From Oscheius tipulae (Eukaryota > Nematoda > Chromadorea > Rhabditida > Rhabditidae), in contig JASJZH010000003.1 in NCBI GenBank assembly GCA_037178975.1, positions 2,046,001 through 2,110,000 of the forward strand: a stretch of 64,000 nt of DNA. The letters run 5' to 3'. A program made the translations under genes and the position numbers. This document shows, one piece after another, positions 32,912 through 44,300 of the stretch (the first letter of the stretch is position 1; the number at the start of each line of letters is the position of its first letter). Below the pieces are notes generated by a model that saw only the letters and a program-made list of their open reading frames with translations, did no database searches and was not told where the DNA came from.

Positions 32912-34246
32912 CTAATCACATCTACCAGCCTCGCGGAAGAGTTGAAGAAGACGATCGGACTTCTTCCGAGTGAAGTTGAGTGTGGCCTTCTGGTAATAGT
33001 CGGACATCAGACGGAGATTGTTGATGACGTCGTCGAGCAGAATTGCGCTAAGGGTGCTGCTGGCTGGTGCGTCATATTTGAGACTGAAAAATGAGATAAA
33101 TACGACAAAAGATGGACCGACTTGACGAAATGAACATGCAGATGGAAGAAGGACGGCTGGTAGTGGAAATACGTTCGAATTTGGGCAGCACCGATCCCAA
33201 ACTTCTTTTTGATTGCAGCCAGACCCTTTTCGCGAATATTCTCCAGCAGGGGTAGGTCTTCGGCCGTCAAATCCCTGAAACATTCCAATCAAAATGGCAG
33301 AAAATAGTGACTAATCTGACGGACTTGACATTCCGACGATTGATGATGGCCTGAACGTAGAGGGTCTCAATATTCTTCCCATCCCATTTGATGTCGTTGG
33401 TAAGCAGGAAGCCGGTCACCGGATCCGCATCTTCGAATATCACCTTGTCCTGCTCGGCTTCCTTGTTTAAAACGTTGTAGACCCACTGAAAATGGAAGAT
33501 TTTGGGTAAGACATGAGCTTCGTGGTGATATATTCAAGGGTTAGTTCGATTTGGCGCTCAACGAGCCGACTAACATGTTAAAAGTGCTCGTTTTTCTCCG
33601 GAGACCGGACGATCAGCAAGCCAGTCCAAGCTGACGAAGCCAGAAAGGACCACAAAAAGCAAACTACTCACCTTAAGATTCAGCTGATTGCTCTCAATCC
33701 AGGGCAAGGTGATTGTTTTGTAATCCTCGGCCGTCTCCTGAATGATAAACTTCTCCTCGAAACGATACTTCGCGATGATATTCTCATTTGCCGGATAGAT
33801 AAGCTGGGCGTGGAGAGCTGCAAGCAATAACATGTCGCTTGAGATAGTACAAAAATCTACCATTCAGGTCGACAGGTATACTGACATCGTAGCTGCCGAA
33901 AATATCGTTCTTCGTGATTACTTTCAGCTCGGCCGAGGCAGTAATCTGCCCCATAATGTCGATATTTTCCGGGAACGACGTCTTCGTGAGAAGAATGACT
34001 CCTTGGTTGCCTTCAGAGTCCTCCAGAAGCAGGGAAGTTAGCTAAATTTGCTACTACGTTCATTCTCGTGGGAAAAACTGACTTTATGACTGATGTCATT
34101 GCTCAAAACATCCTTGACCTTGGCCCGTTTCAGGAAAACTGGTGCAGGATCCTCTTCTGCGTCACTACAAAGGAGAATATTGAATAACAAGGTGAAAACT
34201 ACGTTTTAGCAATTTTGGCCGGGGGAAACTCGACTTCGGTCACCAT
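32912..34246 (-). CDS. dcs-1: Scavenger mRNA decapping enzyme DCPS (HIT family)
   Basis: Exons (minus) 34203-34246, 34083-34164, 33861-34041, 33672-33817, about 33316-33485, 33122-33274 and 32912-33083 give about 316 aa. DCPS features: ITLPWIESNQLNLKWVYNVL in the N-terminal domain hinge, then WDGKNIETLYVQAI and NIREKGLAAIKKKFG, and the HIT triad FHLHVHFV at about residues 251-258, whose middle His is the nucleophile. The enzyme hydrolyses the cap left after 3'-5' decay. The start follows TTTTCCAGC-ATG, a likely trans-splice site. All joins are phase-clean except exon 5 to 6: the frame requires the intron 33275-33315 to begin AT instead of GT, or a small sequence difference there. It is the closest neighbour of the kinesin gene, same strand, about 250 bp apart. 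Confidence 0.88.
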
Positions 34247-34496
34247 GCTGGAAAAGTAACGAATAGAAGTTGACAAATTTCAAATCGAGAGCAAATGAGC
34301 GGCACTAGAGCGCATTTACCACGAATACACTACCCAGATCGCTTCGGCTGCTCAATTTCGTTCAATGTCCCCATCTTCAAGCAGTCTTTTTCATCGAAAA
34401 AATGTGGTTAATGACCAGATGGAATCTATCAAGAAGTATGGAAAAGTTTATGTAGAAAATATACAGAGGAAAAACAAAAAGCAATGTTCGGGGGCT

Positions 34497-36576
34497 CTAT
34501 AGTTTTCGGGTCTTCAGAGGCGGTGCACGGAGGTCTTTGGTACCAGTCGGGGTCCTCATCTGTGCCTTTTGGTGCAGGTTTCCGGAGCATGTTTTCTCTT
34601 GTAATTGTCTTTGAAGCTCCTGGATCGTCTTCTCGTGCGAGGAAATCTGCTTTTTCTGGAAAGAAATCGTCTCCTGATGACTTGAGATCTCGTTATTCAG
34701 CTGCTCAATGCGGTAGTTTTTCTTCTTTATCTCATCGTGGTGGTCGACGGCGCGTTTGGGTGTCTAGAGACATGAGACCAAGTGGAAGGGAGACTGACCT
34801 CGTACTCTTTGATTTCTTTCTCCTTGTGGACAACGACGTCCTCGAGAAGAGACAGCCGTTTGTCGCATTCCTCACCCTCAGCTGCCGTCGTCTGACACCT
34901 TTCCTTGATCATCTCGATGTTTTCTTCGGCCTGGGCCAGCTTGGCAGTGAGGGCAGCGACTTCGTTTCTATTGTGCTCGGCATCGGCCTCCAGCTCGAAC
35001 AGCTTCCTCTCGAGTTTTCTCTTTTCGGCCTCCTGCACCTTTTCCGCATCCTGGAACGATTCAAGTAGGATTCTTCTGGTCTCAGCGAGCATGTGGGTCT
35101 TCTCGATCTCCTCGCGAAAGTAATTCAGCTCGGCTTGCTTGTCCCTGAGTTGCTGTTTCTAGAAATTGGGATAATGAGCCACTGTGAAAAAGACTCTTAC
35201 TGATCTGGGATCACATTGACAGTCAGTAGCGACATCTTTGTTCCTCGTCCCACGCTTATAGTAGTCACACTCCTGCTTCAGCTCTTCCAGACGGACCTCG
35301 TATTCGTATGCCGTCTCGTTCTGGATCCTGTTCAGCTGTTCCTCCAGCTCGAGGACTCTTGTCTGCAGCGCAGCGACTGACTTTCCGGTGACCTCTCGGT
35401 TGACGTGGAGCTCATTCTTCACTAGACGGCAGTCTTCGGCGAATTTGAGGGTGGAAAGTGACTCAGCGTAATAACTGAAAGCCGGTTGTGCCGAAAAAAG
35501 GGTGCAAAACCTACTCCTCGTCCGGATGGACGCATACAACGACGGCAGTCCGGCTACTGCCTCCCAGACTGTCGCGGATCATCAGAGTCAGCTTTGAATC
35601 TCTGTAGGGCACGTGGGCTCCCTTGGACGACAGCTCGCGAATGACGCGACCCAACGTGCCCAGACTCTGGTTGATCTTTCCCGCTTCCTTCAGTCGGACT
35701 CCACTTGCTCCGGTCTGGCTCTGACGCTCGGAGCCGGCCAAGTCGACCAGGTTGATACGAGCCTCCCGCCTGTTGATCACTCCGCCATCGTCTTCTGTTT
35801 GAACTACCTAAATTGGCGCCTTTGGACGAGATTGGGAAAAAAAATAACATCGATTGTCAGCACGGCATGGGATCTCGACGATTCCTTGTTCATGGCCGTC
35901 TCGCCCACACGTCGATTGTCCCAGCCGGTCCGCAGGAGCCGCATGGCCTCGAGAAACGAGTTGACGTTCTCGCACGTTGCTCCCTGGAGGACAATGTTCT
36001 TCGCTTCGGCTCTGATAGTGACGGGCGGACAGCTGTCGTCCAGTAGATCCGTGATGACCTCGTTGTACAGCTCGACGAACATGCAGGAGACGCTGTATTC
36101 GAACGTGGCCTCCTTCCTCGTCTTGGTCTGTTCCAACTGCTGGAAGAGATACTCGAAGCATCTCGGCATGAGGCCCTTCTGGTGAGCATCGTGGAATAAA
36201 TCGTCCTCCTGGGCCGGTCCGAGCATCGTGTGCGTCTTGCCGCTTCCAGTCTGTCCTGGAAACGGGTCATTTTTCAGCAAAATCAAAGTCTTACCGTAGG
36301 CAAAAACCGTTCCATTTATTCCTTCGAGGGCTCCGTCGATGATCCGCTTGCCGACCTCCTTGAAAACGGTCGCCTGGTCCGCCTCTTTGTCGAATATCTG
36401 GTCGAATTGGTACAGCTTGTTGTTTGATGCTCTGTGTTTGAATAACGGATGTGGAACAGAAAAAGAACTTACATTATTGCGACGTTAGTTTTATCCAGTG
36501 TCAGGACCTCCCTGTTAGATGAGTAGTTGGCTGATGGTCGGACTCGAGCGCTGACCCGTATGAATTCAGCCGACAT
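34497..36576 (-). CDS. Kinesin-12 (KIF15-type) motor protein, 613 aa
   Basis: Seven phase-clean exons (36473-36576, 36295-36431, 35849-36255, 35515-35807, 35201-35474, 34799-35158, 34497-34763). N-terminal motor: VSARVRPSA, P-loop GQTGSGKT at residues 81-88, switch I NKESSRSH, switch II DLAGSE, YRDSKLTLMIRDSLGG and LSTLKFAEDCRLVKN. KGLMPRCFEYLF and GWDNRRVGETAMN point to kinesin-12, whose members organise spindles with microtubule bundling. A neck and coiled coils follow (VLELEEQLNRIQ; LERKLFELEADAEH). At 613 aa it is much shorter than KIF15 (about 1400) and shorter than nematode KLP-18-type proteins, with a short basic tail (LKTRKL). Either a short paralogue or 3' exons are missing, though the stop is clean and dcs-1 follows closely. 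Confidence 0.88.
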
Positions 36577-37206
36577 TCTGGAAACCGGCAGACGTTTATC
36601 TTATTCATTGGTAATTAGAAGGTTACAGGTACTTTCGCGAAGTGTGAATGTGAATATTTTTAGTCCCGAAACGCTTTGTGCCTCTACAGAGTCTGATGAC
36701 AGAAACGACACAAACTAATAAAAAAGCCAAAGAGAACTGGGAGAAAAAAAAGCAGGGCCGACCCTTTAAGAAGAATTGAACTTTCGCGCCAGAATTCGAG
36801 ATTGAGCGGATTTCCGAGCGGTCTCGAAACGAATTGCCAGAAAACACGACCGGGCGGGAAAAATGGACTCGGGTCCGGTCTGGGGTCCAGTTGGTCTCAT
36901 ATTTTTCTGTCTTCTTTTGCTGTTACTCGTTTTTTGTTCTGCGGTTTAGACTACGCCCTAGCCGGTACGGTTAGCCGTTAAGTAAGATTGCCAAAGTTTT
37001 GTACTGGAATTTAATGCATGCAAATCTATCCCGTTCCACTCTCTTCATTTTCCGCTTGTGCTTGGTTTTTTTGATCGTTTGCCCTTCAATTCTCTTCATT
37101 GTTTCTCTCCACACGTGGATAGTTCCTTCTAAAGAATCTTAACACAATAACCTATCCACTTTCTTGCCGTTCTGTCTCTAATTCTTCTTCGATATTCCAT
37201 GTTCAG
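36577..37206. other. Intergenic, likely divergent promoter region
   Basis: Separates the minus-strand kinesin from the plus-strand Thr-rich gene. No coding feature. It ends in a pyrimidine tract and GTTCAG, the presumed trans-splice acceptor of the next gene. Confidence 0.4.
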
Positions 37207-38661
37207 ATGTCGATGAAATCTGTAGCACTTCTGACTGTGCTGGCCTGCGCGGCTCATGGTTACTACCTCAACCCGTCAATTCCCGAGGCCAGCCAGCTGC
37301 CAACGTCTCAAGATCTGCCGTCTACGGAACTCCCGAAGGCTACGACTACGGCTTCTCCATCTCAAGATCTACCATCTACGGAGCTCCCGAAAGCTACGAC
37401 TGCGGCATCTCCATCTCAGCAGTACCAGCACAACGAGCCAGCTGCCGTAGCTTTCTGGGCTGACCGTGTGAAGAACTCTGAAAACCGGGTTGAGCCTACG
37501 CCCAGCGCTAAGGTAAGCTAACTTCTTACTTTCCGATTGAACAATTCAACTAGGTTGGAAACGATCAGGACGGTGACTCTTGGCTCGGAAGTCTCGAGAA
37601 GATGGTTGATCCCTACGTCACCGAGGCTGTAACTACCACAGCAGCTCCGATCACCACAACCACTCGAGCCGCTGAAGATTCAACGACCACGACTCAGGCC
37701 AGCTACACCACCCAGGCTGCCACCACTACGGAAGCTGCTCAGGATGAGACGAGTGCTGCCAGCTACACGACACTGGCTCCTGCCGCTGTCTACGCCACGG
37801 AAGCTGCAGCCTCGACCACGACTGTTGCTGAGGATGTGACTAGCACGGTTGCTTACACCACACAGGCTCCCTATGAGAGCACCACCACGACTGCTGCCCC
37901 GGTCACTACCACTGCGCAAGCTGCTGAGGATGTGACGAGCACGGCTGCTTACACCACACAGGCTCCCTATGAGAGCACTACCACAACTGCTGCCCCGGCC
38001 ACTACCACTGCGCAAGCTGCTCAAGATTCGACTAGCGCCTACACAACCGTCGCTCCTACTGCCTCGTACGTCACCGAAGCTGTCGTCAGCACTACTCAAG
38101 CCGCCCAAGATTCGGCTAGCACGGCTGCGTACGCTACTCAGGCTCCCGCTAGCCAGTAAGCCATGTTTTTATTCTCTCACAGGGTTCTTTACAGATACCA
38201 GCTCAACGAGGATGCTGCCGCCGCTTACTGGGCCGCCCGTATCAAGGAGATGATGACCACCCAGTCTCCTCTGGATAGGGAGAGCATCTACGAGCCTACT
38301 GCCGCCCCGACCGAGGTATGTCTTGTTCAGTAAATCATGTGTTCTCGTTTTTTTTTTTTTGCAGGCTGAGCAGCTTCTGACCGGCGAGCCGTCCCAGGAT
38401 GCTTCGTCTGCCAGCTATGTTACACCTGCCGCTGCCCAAGACGCCGTCATCGCTCCTCAGCCTGTCGTGATGCCTGTTCCTCAGCAGAATCAGCAGCCTC
38501 TCCTGATGCCTGTTCCTCAGCAGAATCAGCAGCCTCTCCTGATGCCTGTTCCTCAGCAGAATCAGCAGCCTCTCGTCCGCCCGATGTTCGTCTACGTGCC
38601 GCAGCAGCAGTTCCAGCAACCCATCATGGCTGCCCAACCTATCTATCAGGCTGCATACTAG
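37207..38661 (+). CDS. Secreted Thr/Ala-rich mucin-like protein with Gln/Pro repeats, 441 aa
   Basis: Exons 37207-37512, 37554-38155, 38195-38315 and 38365-38661 join in phase. ATG lies directly behind GTTCAG. Signal peptide (MKSVALLTVLACAAHG), then a duplicated SQDLPSTELPKATT unit. A module QYQHNEPAAVAFWADRVK in exon 1 returns in exon 3 as QYQLNEDAAAAYWAARIKEM. Between them is a long Thr/Ala-rich part with repeated TTQAPYESTTTTAAP and AQAAEDVTSTAAYTT, suited to dense O-glycosylation. Exon 4 has three tandem copies of MPVPQQNQQPLL and ends QAAY. No enzymatic domain is seen. A mucin-like or cuticle/eggshell matrix role is inferred from composition only. Confidence 0.8.
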
Positions 38662-38819
38662 ATACTTTTTTGAATGTACATTTCATGTTTTACCTTTATT
38701 ACCAAATGAAGCTGTAAATTTTCTTTTGTTGGATCTTTGTTACTCCTTTTCATCTCTCACAAACTGGCAGAGTAGGTTGTAATTTGGTCTCGAAGTGGGG
38801 GGAAAAATACAAAAAGAGT

Positions 38820-38890
38820 TGCATCGGCCGGGAATCGAACCCGGGTCGCCCGCGTGGCAGGCGAGCATTCTACCACTGAACCACCGATGC
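38820..38890 (-). tRNA. tRNA-Gly (GCC)
   Basis: Minus strand, 71 nt: GCATCGG pairs with CCGATGC, A-box TGGTTCAGTGGTAGAA, anticodon loop CTGCCAC (GCC), B-box GGTTCGATTCC. Canonical fold and full length, so a true gene. Confidence 0.97.
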
Positions 38891-39186
38891 TTGTCTTCTT
38901 CCCGCATGCGTCCAGTAGAGTCAGTCTCGACTACTTGTCCATTCCGGTTCTTTTCGCTACTTTTCCAAGAAAGCTGCAGGGCTTATTTTTGTGTTTGTAT
39001 CGGCCATATCTCGTCCCACAGGATTTAACTACTCTCACTCAGTACCGCTCGAAGTTGTTGGATACAGTATTTCACCTTTGCGTCTCCCCTAAAATGCTGG
39101 TGCCCACATGCAACTTGATTTCTTTTTGGTTTTTTTCCATCTTCTATTCCCTTCTCCTCAAAGTGCATGGCTATTTCAGGGAATAC

Positions 39187-39420
39187 ATGTCCGGCGGCTT
39201 CTTCTATCATGCGAGGAAACGATTTCCGGTCTACTTTTGGCCTGTATTAGCAGCAGGTTTGTTGTTTCTTATCTTTAGTTTATTCTTTCTATTATTTATA
39301 CTCAATTTGATGTTTTCAGGCCTAATAATCGTCGACTGGAATCATACACGAGAATGGAAGGCCAACGGACGTGTCTCTGTGCTGGAAAAGGAGATTCTTG
39401 GCAAGACGAGAGAGAAATAG
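39187..39420 (+). CDS. 56-aa single-pass membrane protein, possibly mitochondrial complex I accessory subunit
   Basis: Exons 39187-39256 and 39320-39420 join in phase. The ATG follows CTATTTCAGGGAATAC, a good trans-splice acceptor. The protein begins MSGGFFYHARKRFPVYF, has one hydrophobic helix (FPVYFWPVLAAGLIIVDW) and a charged C-terminal helix (EWKANGRVSVLEKEIL). Size and layout resemble NDUFB1-type accessory subunits, which are short single-helix proteins; the similarity is structural impression, not a proven match. An open frame continues upstream of the ATG but is unlikely to be coding. Confidence 0.6.
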   Translation: MSGGFFYHARKRFPVYFWPVLAAGLLFLIFSLFFLLFILNLMFSGLIIVDWNHTREWKANGRVSVLEKEILGKTREK

Positions 39421-40050
39421 GTATGTCGTTCTTCTCTTTGAGCATAATTTTAGTCTAACAGGGCGTCTACCATCTTCGCAACCGAAGACGAACTCAATTT
39501 TGTATCAGGAATAAACATAGCTTAGATCGAAACGGTGTTTAGTTGGTCGCCTACTTGATAGTGAGAAGTTGGCCAAGCGAATCCCACATGGTTCACTCCT
39601 AGTAAGATTTTGGACAACTTCTTCCATCTCCTAACAATGAGCCGGATCGTCTGTAGGATTAAAAGTGATCCATTACGTCAAATATAACAATACTGTGCGG
39701 CGCTGACTCAATTCCATCAGACATCAGACAGATAGAGATTAGAAAATGTGAGAGCTGTTTTCCTATCGTGGCTGTCGACAAAAGGTTATACTGTGCCTCG
39801 ATTTGGTGGCGGCGCTGTTGGTATTTTGATTTTTCTTGGGATTTTCGCGGTGAAAAAACTTCAGCTGCCGAGTAGTACATACCAAACGTCTCAGTGCTGC
39901 CCATTGTCGGAGAATAAATTCTTCTGAAAGTTGTTTTGTCAAAGTCCCTTGTTTTGCCAGATTACAAAAAAAAACCTGTGTTTTGATCAAAGCTTTTTCA
40001 GCTGTTGACAAAATTTCCCCATTACAGTCCATCTTATCACTTGGAGCTGT
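39421..40050. other. Intergenic, nothing firmly supported
   Basis: A minus-strand frame of 81 codons (39659-39904) is open but shows no recognisable features and no confirmed splice partners. Confidence 0.35.
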
Positions 40051-40069
40051 TCGATCGCAGCGAGATTTC

Positions 40070-40560
40070 GAAGATCAAGTTGCGCAAGGAAAAACTCGTA
40101 GCCGAACAGTGGAAGATCGTTGGCAAGCTGGGCGAAGATGGTTTGGAGCAGTCTACAAAATGAAGAACGTCCGCTAAAATTCGCCGCGCTGAAGATCCAG
40201 AGGTGAAGGCCGCCTCATTCCAGAAGTTCGAACTCTTGGCTGACTCGCAGGCCGTCTTCTCGTCGTTCCTGCAATCCGGTCAGAAGCGATTTTTCCGCTA
40301 CTTCGTTATGGCTCTGCTCTGAAAGTCTCTCAAGGACCTGGTGCCTCAGAGATGCAGCACCTCTACCCAGCTTCAAATCGAGGTCAGCATGCTCTTCGCC
40401 ATCAAGTAAGCCCACGACGCCGGATTTCTGCGTCGAGGCATCAAGCCAGCCAACATGACTGTAGGTATACGATCGTCTTCTGCACAGGAAGAACCACTAC
40501 ACGACGACCAAGATCAGCCGGGAGTCCACTGCAAGCACTGGCAGCCCTCTGATCTGCCGG
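40070..40560 (+). pseudogene. CK1/TTBK-type kinase pseudogene
   Basis: Segments in shifting frames resemble the tau-tubulin/casein kinase 1 family: WKIVGKLGEDGFGAVYKMKN at the glycine loop, ALKIQ, YFVMALL followed by a stop and KSLKDL, then AHDAGFLRRGIKPANM in place of a catalytic loop with HRD lost (RRG). Stops and shifts occur every few dozen codons. A stretch of about 27 nt after NMT has GT and CAG ends like a relic intron. This family is heavily expanded in nematodes, often in sperm, so a dead copy is unsurprising. Confidence 0.65.
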
Positions 40561-41377
40561 ACTGCCTGCCCCGATAGTATTTGAACTGGAGAACCCCTTC
40601 CCTATGAGCCAGAAGGTTCAACCCTAAATTCCATGTTGCGTTTTCCTCCCAGTTTTTTTTCGTCAGATTTATTGCCAAGGTAGATTTCTTAGTCGCGGAA
40701 CTCAATTCTCACGTCAAAACAGTTGTAAACACTCTAGAATTGACAAAACAGCGTTTGGAGCCCACGGTTACTTTAACTTCTTCGCGAGATTTCTCTTCAG
40801 TCTTTTGAAAAATTGATTTACTATATTTCTGCGCAGGAGACAGGACTAGTTTTGTAACTGTTGCAAGCTCTATGCATCTGGGAGAAATTGTCTTAGCGCC
40901 GAACAATCAACAGTTCTCAAATCTATCTTCTTCGTGTAAAATCTTTATACACCAACAACTAAATAACATAGCGGACTCCTTATTTCGGGTTTTGACAAAA
41001 TGAAAGTCTCGGGATGATGTTAGGAAGGGGGTGTACGATTCAGGAGTGGGTGGACACGTAATTTCATACCAAAAAGGTCAAATGTTCCCAATGTTTGGGC
41101 GTGGAAGAATGTGATAAGCATGAAGAGGGAGAAGGCAAACACCGGAAAGAGAGGGTGAGAGTACAGAAGGGAGAAAAAGTACAGAAGTAGAACCCATATT
41201 ACAAAATGGAAAGAGTGCTATTGATTAACCTCCACCCGTCACTATTGCTCACACACATTGTTGAATGAAAAAGAGGAAACCGTCTTGGAGGGTATATTAA
41301 AGGGTGAGTGAATTATTAGACTGTAATAATTAAGAGACATATTCTTCCTTGGGAAGGAAACCTGAGAGAGGCAAGAT
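40561..41377. other. Intergenic, nothing recognised
   Basis: 3' flank of the tousled-like kinase gene on the minus strand; no coding feature supported. Confidence 0.4.
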
Positions 41378-44300
41378 TCAGAGAGTATCGTCGTCACCTT
41401 TCAGCGAGAGACTTCGGTTGACGTTTGGAGACGAAGGAGGGCCGGATTTCTGGAAAAAGTGATATGGTTTTTTATGAAAATCTGCTTAAAATTGTCTGAA
41501 GTCGCCTGCCTGGACCGAACGACCCAGATTCGATTCTCGTAGGTCACAAACTTTTCCAACCAGCTATTTTGAGCAGAAAAAGACAAGAGATGAGTTTCCA
41601 AGGTGAGAATTTGATAGGCTTTCTTGAGCCTTATATCCAAAAGCCTCATTCTCGAAATTTCGTTAAAAGAAATAAGCCAATCCTACATGTAAAACCGTTT
41701 CAGTCGGTCCCTCTTCTCACTGCAAACGCTTCCCGCATTCTTTTCGACTACTACCGGTTGACCACCCCCGATCGGAACGGACACACGCCGGGATTACTAT
41801 CGATTTTCTTTCAGGGGGGTCCCCGCCTTTAAAACTGCCGCTGCTTGTGCGGAGGTCATTCGTGTCCAGTGCTGCGACGCGCGGTTTTTTTCAAAGCAGG
41901 TACTGCACACACCCTGTGTGAGAGAACCTATTAAACCGCTACATGTTTACCCTCACTCCTAATGGGATCAAATTGGTTCGGATTGCCATTGGCTTACTTA
42001 AAATGACTAAAGAAACAGTAAAACGTGCTCACCTGTCCTCTAGGCCTGAACAGCTCGTGTCGGGCCAGCTCAAAAACGTCCGCTCGATCCTCTTTTCTAT
42101 ACTGGAGACAGCGAAGAATGAAATCCTGCGCGACGGAACTACACGGTGGCTTCGCCGGAAAATGGACCTCGGTGGCTTTGATGATCGTGTTCTCTTCGAG
42201 AATCTTCTGCTGCGACTGCTCGTTACCGAAGGGCTTCTTGCCGTAGATACACTGATAAAAGATGACTCCGACACTCCAGACATCGACCTTCGAGTTGATC
42301 TTGGGCGGTGCGTGGCCGATCACGAAGGTTTCCGGTGGGAGATACCTAAATTTGCATTTTTAGAACACGTTCCCTGTATTAGCGTCAAGAATGACCATTC
42401 TCACATGTCTAAGGCTCAGATAATCGTTCATTCTAGTCACCAGCGGGTAGTATGTTCGCTTCTACATTTCATCATAGCCAATTATTGAAAAAAAAGACCA
42501 AAAACTCACCAATAAGTTCCGGCAAACTGGCTGGTCAGCTCGAAGTCGTCATCGCCGGTCTCGTTGATCTTCGACAGCCCGAAATCCGTGATCTTTATCG
42601 CACCGCATGTCGTGCCAGACTCGAGGAGAATATTCGCAGGCTTGAGGTCGTAGTGGATAATGGGCGGCTTTCTCTCGTTCAGGTAGACTAGCGCAGAAAC
42701 GACCTGAAATTTATGTTACTAGTCTTGAAATTTCAACAGTACACAACAGCTTCTTTTCGCTTTACAACTGATATTCAATTCAGGCGAATTTACCATATTT
42801 CTAATTACAAATAGTTTTGTACGAGAACGAAGAAACCGTAGTCGACTGTCGAACTTGGACAGAGGAAGAGACTAATCACCGGATGCTCGTGCTCAATTAA
42901 TGTGAAGAACATGAGGATCGGGAAGCTCTCGGCCGGAACACATGCAGGTAAAGAGACGGAAACAAACATAAACCGAGTACCGGGAGGAGTTGGTCAAGGA
43001 GTGGAAGGAGACAACTAGACTACATTACAATAGGGAAGAATGAATGAGGGATGAATCTTCTGAGATGGGGAGCCCTTTAGAGAAAAAGGAAGTGTGCAAA
43101 AAAAGAGAAAGAGCGTAGTTTTGTGGTAAGATTTTGCATAGGAAACTGAGTCATAGATGGGAGACCAACGTGTCGCGAGCATAGAACACGAAATTATCAT
43201 ACCAAAAACAGTAACCAGTCAGAGTGAGTCAAACCTGGCTACAAACTAACTTACAACAAGGTTAGTAAGCTCAAAACGGCTGAACGGACGTCTCTAACGC
43301 ATCATAAAAATCAAACAGTCAAAAAGCCTACCTGCATGATGATGCTCCTGGCCTCTTTTTCCGGAATGTTCTTGTTCTGCTTCAGGTAGAAGTCGAGATC
43401 GTTACCCGGGCAGTACTCCAGAACCGTGCAGAAGGAATGGTTGTCGATGGTGAAGAGGTCGAAAAGCTTCACGATGCGACAGTGATCCAGACTCCTGTGG
43501 ATGTCCTTCTCACGCATCGCGTGCCTCACGTAGTTGGCCTTTTTCTCCTCCTTCCACTCTTTATTTACATGGTGTATTTTGCAGGCCACGTAGCGGTTCT
43601 CCTCGAGATCGTAGGCTCGCCAGACTTCACTGAAAATGTGATGTTTTTATGGTATTTTCAACCGAAAATATAGCTTTTTTCATTATGGATTTGTTGAATT
43701 AGACACCCTCGCGTGGGATCGTAAAGGCCGTATAAATTTGAGACGTGGGACGATGACACGCTGTGCGCGAACACAAAGACTCGGATCTGATGCCTGATTG
43801 GTATGGGGACACAGAATCTTTTCAGGGTCAATAACCTCATTTTATTTGAAGATTCGGCCATTGCGAGCAGCATTTACAGAGCAATGTAGACGCATTTTTA
43901 CAGGAAAAGGTCGGAGCTCAACAGGAAACCATTCGTAACAACCGTTCTGATTTGTCCAGGATCACACAACACAGCTAAAGCCAACTTGTAGACAAGCTTT
44001 CAACTGAAAAAGAACAGGATACCTGCTCCAAGTCAGCAGATGGTTTTCGGTGACAATACGTTGATTTCCTCCCATGTTTAGAGACATTTGGTCTAGTCTT
44101 GGTTTCAACTTATTAATCCTTTTTATCAGAACCACTTTTAATCATTTTCATCGCGGAATGTATATTATTCATGTCTATTCGATAAGCCAATTTTACATAT
44201 ATTTTCCTATCTGACAGGCCAAGACTGCTGTTGATCTTCTCGATTTTTCGACTTCTAGTCAGACTACAGTAAGAAGTGGCTCCCAACTGTTCTAATGTAT

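Noticed and set aside
35613-36185. 190-codon plus-strand frame over the kinesin
   Set aside because: Antisense shadow of the motor exon, which has all kinesin motifs on the minus strand.
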